From: JAFIHK01 sp041441455
GTDB taxonomy: Bacteria > Bacteroidota > Bacteroidia > Bacteroidales > UBA932
Direction of reading: 5' to 3'
DNA length: 36,269 nt
Assembly (NCBI GenBank): GCA_041441455.1
Contig: JASDTB010000004.1
Span: forward strand, 1-36,269
Shown here: in pieces, positions 26,251-34,380 of the stretch
Layout of the letters: each line of letters starts with the position of its first letter
Position numbering within the stretch: the stretch's first letter is position 1
Program-made: the position numbers and the translations under genes
Notes under the pieces: model-generated
The model's input: only the letters and a program-made list of their open reading frames with translations
What the model was told of the DNA's origin: nothing
The model's database searches: none

Positions 26251-26285
26251 TTCTTTCTAAACTCTACGCAGGAGGTGTGTCCTGC
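26201..26285 (+). promoter_or_regulatory. Tandem hairpins of the arginine operon leader (candidate attenuator)
   Basis: Three stem-loops: P1, GGCACGTC/GATGTGCC with loop CGAC (26201-26220, eight pairs including one G-U); P2, TTACAG/CTGTAA with loop TACG (26235-26250); P3, GCAGGA/TCCTGC with loop GGTGTG (26268-26285). P1 and P2 lie in the leader reading frame and would be melted by a moving ribosome. P3 lies after its stop and is followed by an A/T-rich stretch without a clean T run, so whether it terminates is uncertain. I found no strong alternative pairing by eye. Confidence 0.6.
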
Positions 26286-26325
26286 ATATAATCATTTTAT
26301 TTACAATCTTATACCGTTTTAACAA

Positions 26326-26961
26326 ATGAGTGTAAACATTTATGTGGCTGATCACAGTCATATTGTGTATGCTGAGCAGATATGCGAACTTGTATACAAG
26401 TCTGCTCTTGAGAGAGGTACGGGTATTGCCAAGAGATCCCCTGAGTACATTGCCGACAAAATGATGGCCGGAAAAGCAGTAATTGCTTTAGAGGGCGATA
26501 AGTTTGCTGGTTTTTCTTACATTGAGACATGGAGTCACAGTAAATTTGTGGCAAACTCTGGTCTTATAATCGCACATGAATATCGTAACACAGGTCTGGC
26601 AAGAAGAGTTAAGGCTAAGATTTTTGCGCTATCGCGTAAACTCTATCCTCAAGCTAAAATTTTCAGTATCACCACTGGACTTGCAGTTATGAAAATCAAC
26701 TACGAATTGGGTTTTCGCCCAGTTCCGTTCTCTGAACTTACCGATGATATGGAATTCTGGAAAGGTTGTAAAGGTTGCAGAAACTTCGACATTCTCGAAA
26801 GAAACAACTATAAAATGTGTCTTTGTACTGGTCTATTATTCGATCCTGCTTATAAAGCAAAGAAACCAACCAAACCCATCCTGACTGGCGTAAGCAAAGT
26901 GCTGATTGAAGCACCTTTAAATAAAATCAACTCTTTAATATCGTTCAAAAAAAATGATTAA
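26326..26961 (+). CDS. GNAT acyltransferase, probable N-acylglutamate synthase of arginine pathway
   Basis: A 211-residue GNAT-fold protein. The acyl-CoA pyrophosphate loop is YRNTGLAR (86-93). The C-terminal part carries Cys148-x2-Cys151 and Cys165-x-Cys167 (CKGC...CLC), a possible zinc site unusual in GNAT enzymes. It is the first gene of the arginine operon and overlaps argG by eight bases, so it very likely makes the N-acylated glutamate that starts the pathway. As the transcarbamylase downstream is of the succinyl type, the product is probably N-succinylglutamate. My recollection is that a related gene in Bacteroides thetaiotaomicron arginine clusters was assigned this role by mutant fitness data. 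It is not a classical ArgA or ArgJ. Confidence 0.8.
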   Translation: MSVNIYVADHSHIVYAEQICELVYKSALERGTGIAKRSPEYIADKMMAGKAVIALEGDKFAGFSYIETWSHSKFVANSGLIIAHEYRNTGLARRVKAKIFALSRKLYPQAKIFSITTGLAVMKINYELGFRPVPFSELTDDMEFWKGCKGCRNFDILERNNYKMCLCTGLLFDPAYKAKKPTKPILTGVSKVLIEAPLNKINSLISFKKND

Positions 26962-28153
26962 GATGAAACAAAAAGTAGTTTTAGCATTCAGTGGAGGTTT
27001 AGATACCTCTTTCTGCGTCCCTTACCTTAAGCATGAAAAAGGCCTTGAGGTACACACAGTAATGGTTAATACTGGTGGTTTTAACCATCAAGAAGCTGAA
27101 CGAATTAAAGAGCGAGCACTTCAATTAGGAGCAGAATCTCATGTTAATATTGATGCAGTTGAAGAGTATTATCAAAAAGGGATTAAGTATTTAATCTTTG
27201 GAAATATCTTGAAAAACTCAACATACCCACTCTCTGTTAGTTCAGAGAGAGTATTTCAAGCATTGGCTGTTCTTGATCATGTAAAAAAATTAGGTGCAGA
27301 CTATGTCGCTCATGGAAGTACTGGTGCAGGAAACGATCAAGTTCGATTCGATCTTGTCTTCGAAGTTATGGCCCCAGAAGTAAAAGTGATCGCCCCAATT
27401 CGTGAATTGGGAATGTCTAGAAAAGAGGAGATAGACTATCTTGCCTCTAAGGGATTTGACTTCTCTTGGGAAAAGGCAAAATACTCAATCAATCAAGGAA
27501 TTTGGGGAACAAGCGTAGGAGGTGTAGAGACTCTCTCTTCATCAGGAGTTCTCCCAGAAGAGGCTTATCCATCGCAAGTTACCAAGACAGAAACTGAAAG
27601 AGTAATTATCGGTTTCGAAAAAGGAGAACCAGTAGAATTGAATGGAGAGAAGATGTCTCCAGTTGAATTAATCAAGAAATTGGCAGAGATCTCCAACCCA
27701 TTTGGGGCAGGAAGAGACACTCATGTTGGAGACACTATTATTGGTATAAAAGGAAGAGTAGGATTCGAAGCAGCAGCACCACTTATTATCATTAAAGCTC
27801 ATCACCTTCTTGAGAAGCATGTCTTGACAAAAGGACAACTTTACTGGAAAGAACAATTAGCTGGTTGGTATGGACAACTGATGCACGAAGCACAATATCT
27901 CGATCCACTTATGAGAAACATCGAAGCATTTTTAGACGATACTCAAAAATTTGTTACTGGCGAAGTTGAGGTAGAGCTAAGACCTTATGGATTTTCAATT
28001 CTTGGATGCAGCTCGCAATACGATTTGATGAATTCAAAATTTGGTGAATATGGCGAAGCTAATAAATCATTTACAGGTCAAGATGTAATTGGATTTACCA
28101 AAGTTCTTGCAAACCCACTAAAAATCTATTACTCAGTACATAAAAATGATTAA
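26954..28153 (+). CDS. argG: Argininosuccinate synthase
   Basis: A 399-residue cytosolic enzyme joining citrulline and aspartate with ATP use. The ATP pyrophosphatase loop AFSGGLDTSFC is near residues 11-21; GAGNDQVRFD and KYSINQGIWGTSVGG are further family blocks. Start ATG 26954 overlaps the upstream stop as ATGATTAA; an internal ATG at 26963 would give the more usual MKQKVVLAFSGG start. The same ATGATTAA overlap at the argG/argC junction favours 26954 but does not prove it. In the succinyl pathway it acts after the succinyl group is removed from citrulline. Confidence 0.96.
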   Translation: MIKMKQKVVLAFSGGLDTSFCVPYLKHEKGLEVHTVMVNTGGFNHQEAERIKERALQLGAESHVNIDAVEEYYQKGIKYLIFGNILKNSTYPLSVSSERVFQALAVLDHVKKLGADYVAHGSTGAGNDQVRFDLVFEVMAPEVKVIAPIRELGMSRKEEIDYLASKGFDFSWEKAKYSINQGIWGTSVGGVETLSSSGVLPEEAYPSQVTKTETERVIIGFEKGEPVELNGEKMSPVELIKKLAEISNPFGAGRDTHVGDTIIGIKGRVGFEAAAPLIIIKAHHLLEKHVLTKGQLYWKEQLAGWYGQLMHEAQYLDPLMRNIEAFLDDTQKFVTGEVEVELRPYGFSILGCSSQYDLMNSKFGEYGEANKSFTGQDVIGFTKVLANPLKIYYSVHKND

Positions 28154-29108
28154 GGCAGCAATTGCAGGAGGCACAGGATACACAGCAGGAGAGCTGCTGA
28201 GGATTCTTGTCAACCATCCAGAGGTAGAGATAACCTCTGTGATTAGCTCTTCGAGTGTTGGAGAGCCAGTGTGGAGCGTCCATAAAGATTTGCTAGGTGA
28301 AAGCGAGATCTGTTTTACAGACTCTCCAGGTGATGCAGATGTTGTCTTCCTCTGCTTAGGTCATGGCCTATCCAGAGAATTCATGTCTAAGACAACTCTA
28401 AAAGAGGGTTGCAAGGTAATCGACCTTGGCAACGACTTTAGGCTCGATGAAAAGTTCGATAGCAAAAATTTTGTTTATGGACTGTGTGAGTTGAATAAAA
28501 AGGAGATAGAGGGTGCAGAGAACATTGCAAACCCTGGATGTTTTGCAACAGCGATCCAATTAGGGATACTTCCTCTACTGTCCAATAAAGTTGAACTAGA
28601 AGATATTCATATTACAGCTTTGACAGGCTCTACTGGAGCAGGTAAAAAACCTTCTGAAACAACTCACTTTAGTTACAGAGACTCCAACATATCGATCTAT
28701 AAACTCTTTTCTCACCAGCATCTTGGCGAGATAAGCAAAACATTCAATGGATTAGGAGCTAATCCTAAAATCCACTTTGTTCCAGTAAGAGGCGATTTTG
28801 CTAGAGGAATCTTTGCAAGTATCTACACTAAGACAGACATCTCTCAAGAGGAGGCATTAAAAATTTACAATGATTTCTATGCTGACTCTCCATTTGTTTT
28901 TGTCTCCAAAAGTGAAATCTCTCTCAAAGATGTAGTAAACACAAATAAGTGTCTCCTTCAAGTACAAAAAGTTGGAGAGATCTTACACATTACCTCTGTA
29001 ATTGATAACTTAATTAAAGGTGCTTCAGGTCAGGCAGTTCAAAATATGAATTTAATGTTTGGTCTAAAAGAAGACATGGGTCTTAGATTAAAAGGGTCCG
29101 CATTTTAA
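28146..29108 (+). CDS. argC: N-acyl-gamma-glutamyl-phosphate reductase
   Basis: A 320-residue NADPH-dependent reductase, third step of the acylated branch. The nucleotide-binding loop is AGGTGYTAGE (7-16) and the catalytic cysteine Cys132 lies in NPGCFATA. GSTGAGKKPSETTHFSYR and HFVPVRGDFARGIFAS are further family blocks. It overlaps argG by eight bases, starting ATGATTAAG. In this operon it should act on N-succinyl-gamma-glutamyl phosphate, inferred from argF'. Confidence 0.95.
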   Translation: MIKAAIAGGTGYTAGELLRILVNHPEVEITSVISSSSVGEPVWSVHKDLLGESEICFTDSPGDADVVFLCLGHGLSREFMSKTTLKEGCKVIDLGNDFRLDEKFDSKNFVYGLCELNKKEIEGAENIANPGCFATAIQLGILPLLSNKVELEDIHITALTGSTGAGKKPSETTHFSYRDSNISIYKLFSHQHLGEISKTFNGLGANPKIHFVPVRGDFARGIFASIYTKTDISQEEALKIYNDFYADSPFVFVSKSEISLKDVVNTNKCLLQVQKVGEILHITSVIDNLIKGASGQAVQNMNLMFGLKEDMGLRLKGSAF

Positions 29109-29118
29109 AAAAAGAACG

Positions 29119-30258
29119 ATGAAACAATTCGAAGTATATAAATTATGGCCAATAGAACCTGTTAAAGGGCTTGGCTGCAAACTTTGGGATGCTGCAGGAA
29201 ATGAGTATACCGACCTATATGGTGGTCATGCTGTTATCTCTGTTGGTCATTCTCATCCAGTGTATGTAAAGACTATCTCCGATCAATTAAATAAGATAGG
29301 TTTTTATTCAAACTCAGTTCAAAATTCACTTCAAAATGAGTTGGCAGAACGTCTTGGCAGACTTAGCGGTTATCCAGACTACTCACTCTTTTTATGTAAT
29401 TCTGGTGCTGAGGCAAATGAAAATGCAATCAAACTAGCCTCGTTCCACACAGGGCGCAAAAAACTGCTGGCCTTTTCAGAAGCTTTCCACGGTAGGACTT
29501 CTGGAGCCGTTGCCGCAACCGACAATCCAAAAATTCAAGCTCCATTCAATGAGACTGAGAATGTAAAATTTATAGCACTTAACGACATTGAAGCTGCAAA
29601 GAACGAATTGAATTCAAAGGAGTATTGTGCGGTGATTGTAGAAGGAATTCAGGGTGTTGCCGGAATTTACTCACCAACTGCAGACTTTTTGAAACAACTC
29701 AGAACAATTTGCGACGAAACTGGAACTCTCTTGATTCTCGATGAAGTTCAATCTGGTTATGGAAGGACTGGAAAGTTCTTTGCTCACCAACATTCACAAG
29801 TAAAGGCAGACCTTATTACAATGGCTAAGGGTATGGGAAATGGCTTTCCAATTGGAGGAGTTTTAATTTCGGACATCTTTAAACCATCGTATGGAATGTT
29901 GGGTACAACTTTTGGCGGAAACCATTTAGCATGTGCTGCAGCAATTGCAGTCTTAAAGATTCTCGAAGATGAAAACCTTATGGAGAATGCAAAAATAGTT
30001 GGAGCACATATTTTTAATTCGTTGAAAGGTAATAGTGCAATAAAAGATCTTAGAGGAGAGGGTTTGATGATTGGAATAGATTTAAACCCAGAATATCTTT
30101 CAATTAAAGAGAGATTGTTATCCGAAGAGAAGATCTTCACAGGCTCTGCCAAAACAAATATTATCAGACTTTTGCCTCCATTAAATATCACTATTGCTGA
30201 GGCAGATAAATTCATAAATAGTTTTAACAAACTAAAGCAATCTATCGAAAATGGATAA
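29119..30258 (+). CDS. argD: N-acylornithine aminotransferase
   Basis: A 379-residue class III PLP aminotransferase. NSGAEANENAIKLA (94-107), LDEVQSGYGRTG with Asp208, and Lys237 in MAKGMGNGFPIGG (Schiff-base lysine) are visible. It converts the N-acylglutamate semialdehyde to N-acylornithine using glutamate. It starts 10 bases after argC and its last codons overlap argF' by eight bases (ATGGATAA). Confidence 0.95.
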   Translation: MKQFEVYKLWPIEPVKGLGCKLWDAAGNEYTDLYGGHAVISVGHSHPVYVKTISDQLNKIGFYSNSVQNSLQNELAERLGRLSGYPDYSLFLCNSGAEANENAIKLASFHTGRKKLLAFSEAFHGRTSGAVAATDNPKIQAPFNETENVKFIALNDIEAAKNELNSKEYCAVIVEGIQGVAGIYSPTADFLKQLRTICDETGTLLILDEVQSGYGRTGKFFAHQHSQVKADLITMAKGMGNGFPIGGVLISDIFKPSYGMLGTTFGGNHLACAAAIAVLKILEDENLMENAKIVGAHIFNSLKGNSAIKDLRGEGLMIGIDLNPEYLSIKERLLSEEKIFTGSAKTNIIRLLPPLNITIAEADKFINSFNKLKQSIENG

Positions 30259-31204
30259 ATTTACATGTGTACAAGATATTGGTTCGGTAGCCAAGGCTAT
30301 TGAACTTGCTAAAGAGGTCAAAGAGAACCCTTTTGGATTCGACCACTTAGGCAAACATAAAACATTGTTGATGATCTTCTTCAACTCAAGCCTCAGAACA
30401 AGGTTAAGTACGCAAAAAGCTGCAATGAATCTTGGAATGAATGTAATAGTATTGGATGTCAACCAAGGTGCCTGGAAGCTCGAGACAGAGAGAGGTGTTA
30501 TCATGGATGGAGATAAGCCAGAGCACATTTTAGAGGCAATTCCTGTAATGGCATCATATTGTGACATTATTGGAGTTAGATCTTTTGCCAAATTTGTGAG
30601 CAAAGAAGATGATTATAATGAGGTAATAATTAATCAGTTCATTAAATATTCGGGCAAGCCTGTCTTCAGCATGGAGGCAGCAACACGTCATCCACTTCAA
30701 AGCTATGCCGATCTTATCACTATTGAGGAGTATAAAAAGGTCGCAAGACCAAAGGTGGTTTTAACCTGGGCTCCTCACCCGATGGCGCTGCCTCAAGCCG
30801 TTCCAAATTCATTTGCCGAGTGGATGAATGCTACCGATTATGAGTTTGTCATTACCCATCCTCATGGATACGAACTCTCTCCAGAATTTTCTGGCAAAGC
30901 AACAATCGAGTACGATGTAAAGAAGGCGTACGAAGGGGCAGATTTTATTTACGCAAAGAACTGGTCCGTATTTAATGATCCCGATTATGGGAAGGTGTTG
31001 TGCAAAGACCGCGATTGGATGGTTGACACAGCTAAAATGGAATTGACAAATAATGCATATTTCATGCATTGCCTTCCAGTACGCCGAAATATGATTGTAA
31101 GTGACGATGTTATAGAGAGTAAAAACTCAATTGTAATTCCACAGGCCGCAAATAGAGTAGTCTCTGCCCAAGCGGTATTAAGAGAGATGTTGAAAAATTT
31201 ATAA
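30251..31204 (+). CDS. argF': N-succinylornithine carbamoyltransferase (ArgF')
   Basis: A 317-residue transcarbamylase that carbamoylates N-acylornithine. The carbamoyl-phosphate motif is SSLRTR (46-51) and the C-terminal HCLPVRRNM block replaces the ordinary ornithine-binding motif, placing it in the acetyl/succinyl-ornithine group. Residue 90 is proline (DGDKPEH). In characterised enzymes Pro at this place gives N-succinylornithine specificity (Bacteroides fragilis), while Glu at the matching place gives N-acetylornithine specificity (Xanthomonas). So this pathway most probably runs through succinylated intermediates. It overlaps argD by eight bases and ends 10 bases before argB. Confidence 0.93.
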   Translation: MDKFTCVQDIGSVAKAIELAKEVKENPFGFDHLGKHKTLLMIFFNSSLRTRLSTQKAAMNLGMNVIVLDVNQGAWKLETERGVIMDGDKPEHILEAIPVMASYCDIIGVRSFAKFVSKEDDYNEVIINQFIKYSGKPVFSMEAATRHPLQSYADLITIEEYKKVARPKVVLTWAPHPMALPQAVPNSFAEWMNATDYEFVITHPHGYELSPEFSGKATIEYDVKKAYEGADFIYAKNWSVFNDPDYGKVLCKDRDWMVDTAKMELTNNAYFMHCLPVRRNMIVSDDVIESKNSIVIPQAANRVVSAQAVLREMLKNL

Positions 31205-31214
31205 ATTTGTTCGC

Positions 31215-31988
31215 ATGAGAGAACTGACTGTAATTAAGATTGGCGGCAATATTGTCGACAAACCTGAGGCTCTTGAGCTATTTCTCAATGAGTTTCATAA
31301 AACACCTGGACCAAAAATTTTGGTTCATGGAGGAGGAGTTTTGGCCAGTGAAATGTCTCAGAAACTCGGAATAGTACCAAATCTTTTAAATGGTCGTAGA
31401 ATTACAGACTACGAGACTTTAAAGATTGTTACCATGGTCTATGCTGGATGGATTAACAAGAGCATTGTTGCTGCACTACAACGAATCGGTTGTAATTCAA
31501 TTGGGCTATCTGGTGCAGACGGAGACGTTGTCCCTGCGACAAAAAGATCTCCTGAGCCTGTTGATTACGGATTTGTCGGTGATGTAAAACCTTCTCAAAT
31601 CAATACATCGCTGTTAATTAGTTTACTCGGAAGAGGTATCTGCCCTGTATTTTGCGCAATCACTCATGACAGAAATGGCTCTTTGCTAAATACTAATGCC
31701 GATACAATGGCATCTTCAATAGCAATAGCCCTCTCAAAAGAGTATTACACTAGGCTGGTTTATTGTTTTGAAAAAGACGGAGTTTTATATGATGCCGAAG
31801 ACAATAACTCTGTGATTCCTCTTATAACCAGAGAGTCTTATGTAAATCTTAAAGAGGAGGGTGCTGTAAGTGGTGGAATGATTCCAAAACTAGACAACGC
31901 CTTTGCCGCAATTGAGAGCGGAGTATCTGAGGTCTGCATTAAACACGCAACGAACCTCAATAAAGCGAAAGGAACAATTTTAAAATAG
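31215..31988 (+). CDS. argB: N-acylglutamate kinase
   Basis: A 257-residue amino-acid kinase. KIGGNIVD (8-15) and HGGG (38-41) form the phosphate-binding site; LLNTNADTMASSIA and the GAVSGGMIPKLDNAFAAI block (lysine and aspartate near the active site) are characteristic. It phosphorylates the N-acylglutamate that ArgC then reduces. It has no N-terminal extension of the type linked to arginine feedback inhibition in longer homologues, so control may be at the leader rather than at this enzyme (inference). Confidence 0.94.
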   Translation: MRELTVIKIGGNIVDKPEALELFLNEFHKTPGPKILVHGGGVLASEMSQKLGIVPNLLNGRRITDYETLKIVTMVYAGWINKSIVAALQRIGCNSIGLSGADGDVVPATKRSPEPVDYGFVGDVKPSQINTSLLISLLGRGICPVFCAITHDRNGSLLNTNADTMASSIAIALSKEYYTRLVYCFEKDGVLYDAEDNNSVIPLITRESYVNLKEEGAVSGGMIPKLDNAFAAIESGVSEVCIKHATNLNKAKGTILK

Positions 31989-31991
31989 TTT

Positions 31992-33071
31992 ATGATAGAA
32001 ATCAATAATTCGGAGGTAAAGACCTTAGGAGCAGATGCTGTATCGATGCTAAGGAAACTGGTATCGATACCAGCTTACTCCACTCACGAAATACTAAGAT
32101 CGGACTTTATATCAAAATATTTATACAATAAAGGAGTAGTTCATTCAAGAATTAAGAACAATATTGTTGCATATTCCAAATATTTCGATCCTTCAAAGCC
32201 GACTCTTATGCTTAACTCGCATATAGACACCGTGAGGGAATCCGATAGCTATACCTTCGATCCATTCAATCCACCATATTCCGAAAGTGTAATATTTGGT
32301 CTGGGCAGTAATGATGCTGGAGCGAGCCTTGTCTCTGCTATTCACGCATTTTTGTTCTATTACGAAAAGAGACTTCCATTCAATCTCCTGCTAGCTCTTT
32401 CGTGCGAAGAGGAGATATCTGGTCCTAATGGAATGGATCTAATCGTAGAGGAGATCAAAAACATCGACTGTGCAATCATTGGAGAGCCAACAGGGATGAA
32501 GGTTGCAACAGCAGAAAGAGGTCTGCTCGTATTAGATGGGACAGCAATAGGAAAGAGCGGACATGCTGCAAGAAATGAAGGTATAAATGCTCTCTATATT
32601 GCATTGGAAGATATCGCAAAGCTCCGTAATTTTAAATTCGAAAAAATATCTGAGAGAATGGGTGAGGTAAAGCTCACTGTAACTCAAATCGAGGCAGGAC
32701 GACAACATAATGTTGTTCCGGAAATATGTAAATTTGTTGTAGACATTAGACCTACTGAGCAATACTCTAATAGAGAGGTTCTCGATATTCTTCAAGCTCA
32801 AGTGAAAAGCAAACTCACTCCTCGCTCGCTTACGAATAGAAGTTCTGCAACTCCACTAGGACATCCACTTTTGAATTGTGCCGATTCTCTTGCAATAGGG
32901 CAATATACATCTCCAACCACTTCTGATTGGATGAGAATCGATATCCCCGCAATAAAAATGGGACCTGGAGAGTCGTCTCGCTCACACCAAGCAGATGAGT
33001 ATGTACTGGTCGACGAACTCCTTGGAGGCGTTGCTGGATATATTAGATTTATTGCAAATATGGAATTTTAA
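31992..33071 (+). CDS. argE: M20-family ArgE-like deacylase (probable N-succinylcitrulline desuccinylase)
   Basis: A 359-residue zinc amidohydrolase with His77 and Asp79 (LNSHIDT), Asp108 (GLGSNDAGAS), Glu139/Glu140 (LSCEEEISG) and Glu165 (IIGEPTG) as metal and catalytic residues. After an N-acylornithine carbamoyltransferase the acyl group is removed from N-acylcitrulline, so this enzyme should release citrulline for ArgG. It starts three bases after argB and ends five bases before argH. The choice of succinyl over acetyl substrate is inferred from argF'. Confidence 0.88.
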   Translation: MIEINNSEVKTLGADAVSMLRKLVSIPAYSTHEILRSDFISKYLYNKGVVHSRIKNNIVAYSKYFDPSKPTLMLNSHIDTVRESDSYTFDPFNPPYSESVIFGLGSNDAGASLVSAIHAFLFYYEKRLPFNLLLALSCEEEISGPNGMDLIVEEIKNIDCAIIGEPTGMKVATAERGLLVLDGTAIGKSGHAARNEGINALYIALEDIAKLRNFKFEKISERMGEVKLTVTQIEAGRQHNVVPEICKFVVDIRPTEQYSNREVLDILQAQVKSKLTPRSLTNRSSATPLGHPLLNCADSLAIGQYTSPTTSDWMRIDIPAIKMGPGESSRSHQADEYVLVDELLGGVAGYIRFIANMEF

Positions 33072-33076
33072 TCAAG

Positions 33077-34369
33077 ATGAGTACACTTTGGAGTAAAGGC
33101 CTTCAGGCTAATAAACTAGTAGAACAATTCACTGTTGGACGCGATAGAGAATTTGACATGAGACTTGCTCGTTATGATATTATTGGGTCAATTTCTCACG
33201 TAAAGATGCTGGGATCTACCGGCTTGTTGAGTGATCAAGAGTCTGAGATACTCTGCAAGGAGTTGGAATGCCTTTTAAATGAGGTAGAATCAGGAGATTT
33301 TATCTTGACCGAAGAGTGCGAAGATATCCATTCTCAAGTTGAGTTTACACTTACTAAAAGACTTGGTGATGTTGGTAAAAAAATCCACTCTGGCCGCTCA
33401 AGGAATGATCAAGTACTAGTTGATTTAAAGCTCTTTTTCAAAGACGAAATACTTAAGATCAAGTCGTCGGTATCAGAGTGATTCGAACTTTTGCAAAAGT
33501 TAAGTGAAGAGCATAAAGATGTGCTGTTGCCAGGTTATACTCATGGACAAGTAGCCATGCCCTCTTCTTTTGGCCTTTGGTTTGGAGCCTATGCCGAAAC
33601 ATTAGTTGATGATTTGCAGATTCTCTCGTCGGCTTATAAGATTGCAGATCAAAATCCGTTAGGATCAGCCGCTGGCTATGGTAGCTCTTTCCCGTTAGAC
33701 AGAGAGTTGACTACAGAACTTCTTGGATTCGAAACATTGCATTATAATGTAGTTGCAGCTCAAATGAGTCGAGGAAAATGTGAAAGGGCTATTGCTTTTT
33801 CTATTTCTGCGATAGCATCTACTTTAAATAAACTTGCCTCTGATTGTTGTATGTACATGTCTGGTAATTATGGATTTATCTCTTTCCCAGATGAATTGAC
33901 AACAGGCTCTAGTATTATGCCTCACAAAAAGAATCCAGATGTTTGGGAGCTTATCCGCGCTAATTCTAATATACTTCAGGGGCTTCCAAATGAGATCGCG
34001 TTGATGACCACAAATATGCCACATGGCTATCACCGCGATTATCAGCTTTTCAAGGAGATCCTGTTTCCAGCTTTAGATAGAATATTGACTATCCTGCAGA
34101 TGTCTCACTTTATGTTAGAAAACATTAATGTAAAAAAAGATATTTTAGATAATCCTATTTATGACTATCTCTTCACTGTTGAGGAGGTAAACAAACGAGT
34201 ACTTGAGGGAGTGCCTTTCAGAGAGGCATATAAATCTGTCGGAATTGAAGTATCGCAAGGTAAGTTTAGAGCAGAAAAAAAGGTTTCCCACACACACGCT
34301 GGTAGTATAGGAAACCTCTGTACAGATAAAATCCGAGATAAGTTTATTCAAGTTCTCAAACAGTTCTGA
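33077..34369 (+). pseudogene. argH: Argininosuccinate lyase interrupted by an in-frame TGA
   Basis: Codons 1-134, then TGA (33479-33481), then codons 136-430 in the same frame give a complete ArgH-type lyase. The first part ends ...KIKSSVSE and the second resumes FELLQKLSEEHKDVLLPGYTH. Family features on both sides are intact: GRSRNDQVLVD before the stop, PGYTHGQ (His156), the GSSIMPHKKNP loop (codons 277-287) and the C-terminal HTHAGSIGNL after it. From memory of Bacteroides ArgH this position is a leucine (EELF), so a TTA to TGA change is the simplest event. TGA serves as an ordinary stop at this gene's own end and at the 50-652 gene. It may be a real nonsense mutation, a sequence error or, less likely, read through. 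If untranslated past the stop, the last arginine step is lost. Confidence 0.9.
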
Positions 34370-34380
34370 TTACTTTAAAA

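Noticed and set aside
26271..26275. GGAGG as a Shine-Dalgarno site for the GNAT gene
   Set aside because: It is about 50 bases from the ATG and locked in the third hairpin; Bacteroidota rarely depend on such sites.
33479..33481. Selenocysteine or recoded tryptophan at the argH TGA
   Set aside because: ArgH has no known selenocysteine form, the position is leucine-like in relatives as I recall them, TGA ends other genes here, and no other internal TGA occurs.
33077..34369. Two separate genes, with a second start at TTG 33491
   Set aside because: Both parts are in the same frame and together form one complete ArgH; the second piece alone lacks the N-terminal domain.
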